A stretch of 10,588 nucleotides of DNA, taken from NCBI GenBank assembly GCA_015487985.1, contig WFOP01000312.1, forward strand, positions 1-10,588, given 5' to 3'. The notes beneath the pieces were generated by a model. The model saw nothing but the letters and a program-made list of their open reading frames with translations, did no database searches and had not been told where the DNA came from. The DNA is from Hyphomicrobiales bacterium (lineage in GTDB: Bacteria > Pseudomonadota > Alphaproteobacteria > Rhizobiales > Devosiaceae). Made by a program: the position numbers and the translations under genes. Positions 5,228 to 10,588 of this stretch are shown one piece after another. How positions within the stretch are numbered: position 1 is the stretch's first letter; the number at the start of each line of letters is the position of its first letter.

Positions 5228-6571
5228 TCAACTCACATTTTCAATGGCCGCTGAAATATCCGCCACCACCTGCGCCACCAGAACCTCATCATCCCCCTGC
5301 CCCATAATCCGAATAAGCGGTTCGGTCCCAGATGCTCGAATGAGCAATCGCCCCCCCTCACCAAGCTGCTGCTCGCTGCGCAGGATAACATCTTTCACCC
5401 GCGCATCCTCCAGCGGCTTGCCCCCGGCCACCTTCACATTGTGCAACAATTGGGGAACCTTGTCATAAATCTGGCAAATCTGAGAAACCGTTTTGCCCGT
5501 GGCCTGCACCACCTGCAACACCTGCAATGCCGCCACAAGCCCGTCACCCGTAGTGGTGAAATCTGAAAGAATTATATGCCCGGACTGTTCGCCCCCCACA
5601 TTAAACCCATTTTCACGCATGCTTTCCAGCACATAGCGATCCCCCACTTTTGCCCGATCCAGCGTCAGCCCCAGCCCTTGCAGGAACCGCTCCAGACCCA
5701 GATTGGACATTACAGTTGCCGCAATACCATTCCCGTTTAATATGCCCCGCTGCTGCCATGATTGGGCGATTACCCCCATCAACTGGTCCCCGTCCACCAG
5801 TTCACCATTTTCATCAACGATTAAAACCCGATCCGCATCCCCATCAAGAGCAATGCCGATATCGGCGCGGGTTTCGCGCACTTTTTCACTCAATTGTTCA
5901 GGTGCCGTTGAGCCACACCCCGCATTGATATTAAACCCGTCCGGGTTCACGCCAATGGAAATCACCTCGGCCCCCAACTCCCAGAGAGCCTCGGGCGCCA
6001 CGGTATAGGCCGCACCGTTTGCACAATCCACAACAATTCTCAAACCGGTAAAATCCGTATTGCGCGGCAATGTGCGCTTGGCATATTCAATATAGCGCGT
6101 ACCCGCTTCAACAATCCGCTTTGCCCGGCCAATATCCTGTCCCTGTGAAAGACGCGGATTCAGATCGGAATCAATCAGTTTTTCAATTTTGTCTTCAAGT
6201 GCATCCGACAATTTATAGCCATCGGGCCGAAACAGCTTAATACCATTATCCTCAAACGAATTGTGCGACGCCGAAATCATGACCCCCAAATCCGCCCGCA
6301 TCGAACGGGTGAGCATGGCAACCGCCGGGGTTGGCATCGGCCCCAGCAAATAAACATCCATCCCCACGGCTGTAAAACCTGCGGTCAGCGCATTCTCAAT
6401 CATATAACCTGAACGACGGGTATCCTTGCCGATAACCACCCGGTGGCGATGATCGCCCCGTTTGAACGTTAAACCGGTGGCCATACCTGTTTTTAATGCC
6501 AGTTCCGGGGTGAGTTTTTCACCGTTCGCCAATCCGCGAATGCCATCGGTGCCAAAATACTTGCGCGACAT
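5228..6571 (-). CDS. glmM: Phosphoglucosamine mutase
   Basis: GlmM converts glucosamine-6-phosphate to glucosamine-1-phosphate, feeding UDP-GlcNAc for peptidoglycan and lipopolysaccharide. The 447-residue length is normal for the family. The start [13 protein letters not shown] is the canonical N-terminus. The catalytic phosphoserine loop is [12 protein letters not shown] (99-110) with Ser102; the residue after Asn104 is Ser where Pro is commonest. Metal binding is by DGDAD (243-247: Asp243, Asp245, Asp247). Sugar recognition is GEQSGH (327-332) and the phosphate clamp is [10 protein letters not shown] (412-421). All key residues are present. AAGG lies nine bases before the ATG. It follows ftsH on the same strand after 196 bp that contain a terminator-like hairpin, so it probably also has its own promoter. 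Confidence 0.97.
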   Translation of the reverse strand: MSRKYFGTDGIRGLANGEKLTPELALKTGMATGLTFKRGDHRHRVVIGKDTRRSGYMIENALTAGFTAVGMDVYLLGPMPTPAVAMLTRSMRADLGVMISASHNSFEDNGIKLFRPDGYKLSDALEDKIEKLIDSDLNPRLSQGQDIGRAKRIVEAGTRYIEYAKRTLPRNTDFTGLRIVVDCANGAAYTVAPEALWELGAEVISIGVNPDGFNINAGCGSTAPEQLSEKVRETRADIGIALDGDADRVLIVDENGELVDGDQLMGVIAQSWQQRGILNGNGIAATVMSNLGLERFLQGLGLTLDRAKVGDRYVLESMRENGFNVGGEQSGHIILSDFTTTGDGLVAALQVLQVVQATGKTVSQICQIYDKVPQLLHNVKVAGGKPLEDARVKDVILRSEQQLGEGGRLLIRASGTEPLIRIMGQGDDEVLVAQVVADISAAIENVS

Positions 6572-6619
6572 AATTTGAGCCTTAGTGAATAGTTTTAATT
6601 AAAAGCAATATGCTCACCT

Positions 6620-6648
6620 ATATAGGCCAAACTTTGAGCCAAGGCGAA
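6620..6648 (-). promoter_or_regulatory. Candidate glmM promoter
   Basis: Minus-strand CTATAT (6620-6625) matches the alphaproteobacterial -10 pattern, and TTCGCC (6643-6648) stands 17 bases upstream as a weak -35. The -10 lies inside the 10-bp palindrome CCTATATAGG (6617-6626). A start near 6612 would give a leader of about 40 bases. The hairpin after ftsH makes a separate glmM promoter reasonable, but this exact site is a guess. Nothing else stands out in the 6572-6707 spacer. Confidence 0.3.
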
Positions 6649-6704
6649 CCTTTGAAGTGTCCAACCACAAAAATGGTTAAAGCAACAATAGTGTGACAAT
6701 CTTT

Positions 6705-6736
6705 GAATAAAAAGCCGCCCTCCAAAAGAGAGCGGC
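6705..6736 (-). terminator. Rho-independent terminator after ftsH
   Basis: Minus-strand RNA forms GCCGCUCUCU-UUU-GGAGGGCGGC (6736 to 6714), a ten-pair stem with two G-U wobbles, followed directly by UUUUUAUUC (6713 to 6705). It begins about 30 bases after the ftsH stop. It would end or attenuate the cpoB-tilS-ftsH transcript before glmM. Confidence 0.75.
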
Positions 6737-6767
6737 CCGTTAAATGTTGAACGAGATATTTTTTGAG

Positions 6768-8705
6768 TTAACCCTCAGGCTGCGGCGACATGCCTTCTGC
6801 ATCCGAAGAGGGGTTTTTCTTCTTGCGCTTGGCTTTGCCGGCAGTGGGCACCCCGGTATTTTTGGGCGTATCGGCATCATCATCGCTTGGACGATGGGGC
6901 GCCTGACCCGCAATAATCCCCACAATTTCATCCCCGCTCAGGGTTTCATATTCAATCAACCCCTTGGCAACCGCATGCAAATCGTCGATATTCTCGCGGA
7001 TGACCTTCTGGGCCATATCATACCCTTCTTCGACAAATCGTTTGACTTCGCTGTCCACAAGCTTTTGCGTCGCATCAGAAACGTGTGAACCAGACTGCCC
7101 CATGGAACGCCCAAGAAATACTTCTTCCTGATTATCCCCATAAAGCAACGGTCCCAACTTGTCTGACATGCCAAATTGCGTCGCCATCGCTTTGGCCAGA
7201 TTTGTCGCCATCTTGATGTCCGCCGAAGCGCCGGAGGTCACCATTTCGTCGCCAAAAATTTCTTCTTCAGCAACCCGGCCACCCATGGCAACAGCCAAGT
7301 CCGCCTTGCATTTCTGGCGCGTAAGGGAAACCTGATCTTTTTCAGGCAGGCGCATCACCATGCCCAGCGCCCGACCACGCGGCACAATGGTCGCCTTGTG
7401 GATCGGATCCGACCCCTCCATTTTAATCGCCAGCAAAGCGTGACCTGCCTCATGATAAGCGGTCAGTTTCTTTTCCTGCTCGGTCAAGGCAAGAGTGCGT
7501 CGTTCCGCCCCCATCATCAACTTGTCTTTGGCATCTTCAAATTCAGCCATGGTCACAAAACGCTTGTTGCGCCGCGCCGCAAGCAACGCACTTTCGTTAA
7601 CCAGGTTCATCAGATCAGCACCTGAGAACCCCGGCGTACCACGCGCAACCACTTTCAAATCCACATCCGGGGCCAGTGGCACTTTGCGGATATGAACCTT
7701 GAGGATTTTTTCACGGCCCGCAACATCGGGGTTGGACACAACAACCTGACGGTCAAAACGCCCCGGACGCAGCAAGGCGGGGTCCAGAACATCAGGCCGA
7801 TTGGTGGCGGCAATCACAATGATGCTTTCATTGGCTTCAAAACCATCCATTTCCACCAGCAACTGGTTCAGGGTCTGCTCGCGTTCGTCATTCCCCCCCC
7901 CAAGACCGGCACCACGATGTCGACCCACCGCATCAATTTCGTCAATAAAGATAATGCACGGCGCATTCTTTTTTGCCTGCTCAAACATATCGCGCACCCG
8001 CGATGCACCCACGCCGACAAACATTTCCACAAAATCGGAACCCGATATGGAATAAAACGGCACCGCCGCCTCCCCGGCAACCGAACGGGCGAGCAGGGTC
8101 TTGCCTGTTCCCGGCGGGCCCACCAGCAAAACGCCGCGCGGAATACGTCCGCCAAGCCGCTGGAATTTACCCGGATCGCGCAAATATTCAACGATTTCTT
8201 CCAGATCCTGTTTGGCTTCATCAACCCCGGCAACATCTTCAAACATCACCTTGCCCTGGGACTCGGTCATCATTTTTGCCTTGGACTTTCCAAACCCCAT
8301 CGCACCACCGCGTCCCCCGCCCTGCATTTGGCGGATGAAAAAGAACCAGACGCCGATTATGACGATGAAAGGCAGCCACGAAGACAAAAGGATTGACCAG
8401 AACGGGCTGGATTCAGGCTCAGCCGCGCTGATTTCCACACCCTTCTCCTCCAGTCGGGCAACAATATTCGTGCCCTCGGGCAGGGTCGTTTCAAACTTGG
8501 TATTGTCCCGCAACACACCAAGCACCTTGTTGTTGACGATTGTAACCCGACCCACATTGCCCGCATCCACATCCGAAACAAATTCGGAATAGGTGCGCTC
8601 GACAACCGACACGGACCGGTCTGAGGAGTTAAAAACCGAAAACAGGCCCATGAGCATGAAAAGGATCACCAACCAAATGGCAAAATTGCGGAAGTTTCCG
8701 TTCAT
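6768..8705 (-). CDS. ftsH: ATP-dependent zinc metalloprotease FtsH
   Basis: FtsH is a membrane-anchored hexameric AAA+ protease that degrades misfolded membrane proteins and short-lived regulators such as LpxC or sigma-32 in other bacteria. The 645 residues show every landmark. Spans lie at about 8-26 and 107-125 around a small periplasmic domain. Walker A is GPPGTGKT (196-203), the pore loop MFVG is 228-231, Walker B is IIFIDEID (251-258), and the second region of homology is [20 protein letters not shown] (301-320). The zinc site is HEAGH (418-422) with the distant third ligand Asp496 in SGASAD. The last 40 residues are charged and low complexity, as usual. tilS ends 128 bp upstream; the gap holds a tandem repeat and a heat-shock-like promoter candidate. 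A G8 tract (7893-7900) encodes the GGG of LGGGND, with the frame intact. Confidence 0.98.
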   Translation of the reverse strand: MNGNFRNFAIWLVILFMLMGLFSVFNSSDRSVSVVERTYSEFVSDVDAGNVGRVTIVNNKVLGVLRDNTKFETTLPEGTNIVARLEEKGVEISAAEPESSPFWSILLSSWLPFIVIIGVWFFFIRQMQGGGRGGAMGFGKSKAKMMTESQGKVMFEDVAGVDEAKQDLEEIVEYLRDPGKFQRLGGRIPRGVLLVGPPGTGKTLLARSVAGEAAVPFYSISGSDFVEMFVGVGASRVRDMFEQAKKNAPCIIFIDEIDAVGRHRGAGLGGGNDEREQTLNQLLVEMDGFEANESIIVIAATNRPDVLDPALLRPGRFDRQVVVSNPDVAGREKILKVHIRKVPLAPDVDLKVVARGTPGFSGADLMNLVNESALLAARRNKRFVTMAEFEDAKDKLMMGAERRTLALTEQEKKLTAYHEAGHALLAIKMEGSDPIHKATIVPRGRALGMVMRLPEKDQVSLTRQKCKADLAVAMGGRVAEEEIFGDEMVTSGASADIKMATNLAKAMATQFGMSDKLGPLLYGDNQEEVFLGRSMGQSGSHVSDATQKLVDSEVKRFVEEGYDMAQKVIRENIDDLHAVAKGLIEYETLSGDEIVGIIAGQAPHRPSDDDADTPKNTGVPTAGKAKRKKKNPSSDAEGMSPQPEG

Positions 8706-8755
8706 CTATCTTTTCCCGAGATTAGTGGTTTGGGGCGTCTTATCGCCAAAGGCAA

Positions 8756-8793
8756 TCCAACACAATGCAAGAATTTCTCCAACACAATGTAAG
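8756..8793. repeat. Two-copy direct repeat upstream of ftsH, 22-bp period
   Basis: TCCAACACAATGCAAGA (from 8756) recurs as TCCAACACAATGTAAGG (from 8778). The first 12 bases are identical and the next positions differ by transitions. The 22-bp period is about two helical turns, so both copies face the same side of the DNA. On the minus strand each copy reads CTTRCATTGTGTTGGA. The pair could bind a regulator or result from duplication of a promoter element. Confidence 0.6.
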
Positions 8794-8815
8794 GTGTGCG
8801 CCTGTGGTATTCAAG
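8787..8815 (-). promoter_or_regulatory. Candidate heat-shock (RpoH-type) promoter of ftsH
   Basis: Minus-strand CTTGAA (8810-8815) is followed, 18 bases after the CTTG, by CTTACAT (8787-8793). That agrees at all but one position with the CYTATNT -10 of alphaproteobacterial heat-shock promoters. ftsH is heat-shock controlled in many proteobacteria. The spacing is one base longer than ideal. The second repeat copy offers CTTGCAT as another -10-like element. Confidence 0.35.
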
Positions 8816-8833
8816 GGCAACCCCGCCTTCTGG

Positions 8834-10171
8834 TTAAGGGGATTCAGGAAAACCTGAATTGGCTATTCCAGCCCCCCCCTGACAACGGTCTTTTATGGCC
8901 TCTTGAAGGGAAAATTCAAACCGGCTTTGCACAGAATTTTTAAGCATGATTTCCCCAAGTCCCAACACTTTGCCCGCTAAATCCCTCAACAGGGGCGCCG
9001 CGCCAACACCCAAATTGTTCACCGGCATGTCAGCCGCAAAATCAGCCGCAAAACCCCGACGCGAATATGCCCCCGCAGCCTGAATTGCAATGGCGCCTTT
9101 GTGCGTATTTGTAATCCTAAAGCGCTGATCCCAAACAATAGTTTCCCCCGCTCGCACAAGAACCTGCCCGCCCTCAATGCGCCCTGCTTCGCGTGCCACA
9201 AAAATGGAATCATGCCTTTTGGAAACCTTGCAATGTGCCAGCGTGTGCGCAGTAAAATCTTGCGCGGCCAGTGCCTGCACCAGCTTTTCCAGTTGCGCCA
9301 GTTCTCCCTTTCCCCGCCCCCCTGATGCCGCATAAATCATCCGCGACAATAAACGGATTGCCATTTCGTCCGGCTGCGAAAAAAAATCCTTTTGATCCAG
9401 GCCAAGCACGCCGAATTGATCAACATGCACATGCGAAGCGAACAAATCATCACACATTTGCCCCAATGCCTGATCGGCGCGCGCCATACGTTTTGAAAAA
9501 ACCGACAACCGGTCACAATCAAGCCCCAACCCACCAAGCCCCCCCAAGGCCTTGCGCCAGCGCACCCGCTCAAACTTTTCATCAATATTGCCGGGATCCT
9601 GAATAGACCTGAGGCCGACATGACAAAGCAAATTGGTCAATTCTTCTGACTTCACCTCAAGCAGGGGGCGAAAAACCTCAACCCCCTGCATCCTGGAAAT
9701 CGCCTCCATGCCCCTTAGCCCATAAATCCCACTGCCGGCGGCAAGGCGCATCAGCACGGTCTCTGCCTGATCGTTTATATGGTGGCCGGTGAGCAGAATA
9801 TCCACACCATCCCTGTGCATGGCCTGAGCAATCAGCCTGTATCGCGCTTCACGCGCCGCCGCCTGAATGCCGGTGGTCGGTTTTTTTTCATCCCAGATCA
9901 GCTCTCGAAACGAAAAACCCATGTCCCGCGCAATCTCTCCAACCATCCCGGTTTCATCTGCCGCCTCGGCACGCAATCCATGATTAAGGGAATAAACAAA
10001 TATCTCAGGGTGCAGGTCCCAACTTTTCAGCCAATGGCTGACAAGAACCATCAAGCCAAGGGAATCACCTCCCCCCGAAACCGCCAGGGCAATTTTTTCT
10101 CTGGCGGCAATTGGAGCAAATAACGCCCCCAACCGTTCGCTGGGAAAGCCGGGCAAGCCGGGCTTTAACAT
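8834..10171 (-). CDS. tilS: tRNA(Ile)-lysidine synthase
   Basis: TilS ligates lysine to the wobble cytidine of the minor isoleucine tRNA, changing its reading from AUG to AUA; it is essential. The 445-residue product has the N-type ATP pyrophosphatase P-loop SGGGDS (32-37), followed by YSLNHGLRAEA (60-70). The GHHINDQAET block (129-138) and the downstream RPLLEVKSEEL (168-178) and DPGNIDEKFERVRWR (192-206) are typical family signatures. The start ATG overlaps the end of the cpoB frame by seven bases (ATGTTAA), implying translational coupling. Its C-terminal third is more divergent, as usual. A G8 tract at 8872-8879 lies only about 12 codons before the stop, so a one-base slip there would change just the tail. 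Confidence 0.95.
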   Translation of the reverse strand: MLKPGLPGFPSERLGALFAPIAAREKIALAVSGGGDSLGLMVLVSHWLKSWDLHPEIFVYSLNHGLRAEAADETGMVGEIARDMGFSFRELIWDEKKPTTGIQAAAREARYRLIAQAMHRDGVDILLTGHHINDQAETVLMRLAAGSGIYGLRGMEAISRMQGVEVFRPLLEVKSEELTNLLCHVGLRSIQDPGNIDEKFERVRWRKALGGLGGLGLDCDRLSVFSKRMARADQALGQMCDDLFASHVHVDQFGVLGLDQKDFFSQPDEMAIRLLSRMIYAASGGRGKGELAQLEKLVQALAAQDFTAHTLAHCKVSKRHDSIFVAREAGRIEGGQVLVRAGETIVWDQRFRITNTHKGAIAIQAAGAYSRRGFAADFAADMPVNNLGVGAAPLLRDLAGKVLGLGEIMLKNSVQSRFEFSLQEAIKDRCQGGAGIANSGFPESP

Positions 10172-10588
10172 TGTGCCCGCGCCATTTCAGCTGCAACGCG
10201 CAGCTCAAATGCCCCCTCCATAGCCGGATAACGGCGCAGAACTTCCCCGAAAGTACGGCAGGCGGTATCCTTTTCCCCGGCCCCTGAAAGAGCAATTCCA
10301 AGTTTCAGCAATAAATCAGGACCACGGGTTGTCCCCTGATATCGTTCAAATCCATCAAACAGAACCTGAGCGGCCTCATCAAACCGATTTTGCTGTAACA
10401 AAGCCTCCCCGAACCAGTTGGTGGCTTCGGGAGCCAGTTCGTGTTCCGGGAACAATCCCACAAATTGGCGAAACTGGTTTTCTGCAAACACATAGTCCCC
10501 TTGCAAAACCGCATCCAGCCCCGCTTTATATTGAGCGTCCGCATCCCCTTCACTGATAATCCCACCAGAGGAAATATCAAGATTCAAA
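10165..10588 (-). CDS. cpoB: Tol-Pal system protein CpoB (YbgF), C-terminal part (cut by window edge)
   Basis: CpoB/YbgF is a periplasmic tetratricopeptide protein that links the Tol-Pal constriction machinery to peptidoglycan synthesis. About 141 codons, the C-terminal TPR part, are visible and the frame is open at the edge. The first TPR reads DAQYKAGLDAVLQGDYVFAE and continues into FRQFVGLFPEHELAPEATNWFGEALL in the YbgF manner. A second repeat (NRFDEAAQVLFDGFERY) and a third (GEKDTACRTFGEVLRRYP) follow. Initiation at the TTG near the edge is not credible, because the signal peptide and coiled coil must lie upstream. The position directly before tilS and ftsH supports the call, since pal-cpoB-tilS-ftsH is a standard alphaproteobacterial order. 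The stop overlaps the tilS start. Confidence 0.88.
   Translation of the reverse strand, partial: LNLDISSGGIISEGDADAQYKAGLDAVLQGDYVFAENQFRQFVGLFPEHELAPEATNWFGEALLQQNRFDEAAQVLFDGFERYQGTTRGPDLLLKLGIALSGAGEKDTACRTFGEVLRRYPAMEGAFELRVAAEMARAQC

Noticed and set aside
7692..8396. 234-codon plus-strand open frame
   Set aside because: It lies fully antisense to the AAA+ core of ftsH, has low-complexity His/Arg/Gln-rich composition and no recognisable domain; it is a shadow of ftsH codon usage.
10165..10587. Complete cpoB starting at the TTG near the window edge
   Set aside because: That codon is inside the protein just before the TPR domain; the signal peptide and N-terminal coiled coil must be beyond the edge.

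Overview
The window reads as a stretch of ordinary alphaproteobacterial chromosome. Several things point that way: the serC-serA pair, the order cpoB/ybgF-tilS-ftsH-glmM that is typical of alphaproteobacteria, an Omp25/31-like beta-barrel protein, and two perfect CtrA-type boxes (TTAA-N7-TTAAC). The details fit a Hyphomicrobiales-like organism best, but the genus cannot be read from this sequence. I saw no rRNA, tRNA, CRISPR array, insertion sequence or prophage gene.

Layout: (1) 1-1766, minus strand: serC followed by the first 147 codons of serA, the first two enzymes in the phosphorylated serine pathway to appear here. The serC leader has hairpins that can pair with each other, and the serC-serA gap holds a 31-bp near-perfect palindrome. 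(2) 1767-1947: a divergent promoter region with two copies of an 8-bp palindrome exactly 11 bp apart. (3) 1948-3331, plus strand: a compact three-gene unit encoding an SPFH/band-7 membrane protein with a conserved-looking tail, a 71-residue Arc-like ribbon-helix-helix protein, and an 83-residue two-span membrane protein with a CX6C loop. A strong bidirectional terminator closes it. (4) 3402-4133, minus strand: an outer membrane beta-barrel protein. (5) 4134-4282: an AT-rich divergent promoter region with two CtrA boxes 52 bp apart. (6) 4283-5221, plus strand: an EamA/DMT permease that probably starts at TTG. (7) 5228-10588, minus strand, transcribed from right to left: the end of cpoB (ybgF), tilS, ftsH and glmM. 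This group links envelope constriction and lipoprotein function, tRNA-Ile lysidine, membrane proteolysis and UDP-GlcNAc precursor supply. ftsH has a tandem repeat and a heat-shock-like promoter candidate upstream and a hairpin terminator downstream.

Most genes are housekeeping and intact. The part that looks least described is the SPFH / ribbon-helix-helix / small membrane protein unit (1948-3331) together with the paired 8-bp palindromes in front of it. The arrangement suggests, but does not prove, a self-regulated membrane-microdomain system. The regulatory spacers (serC leader, serC-serA gap, CtrA-box region, ftsH upstream repeat) are the other places worth a second look.
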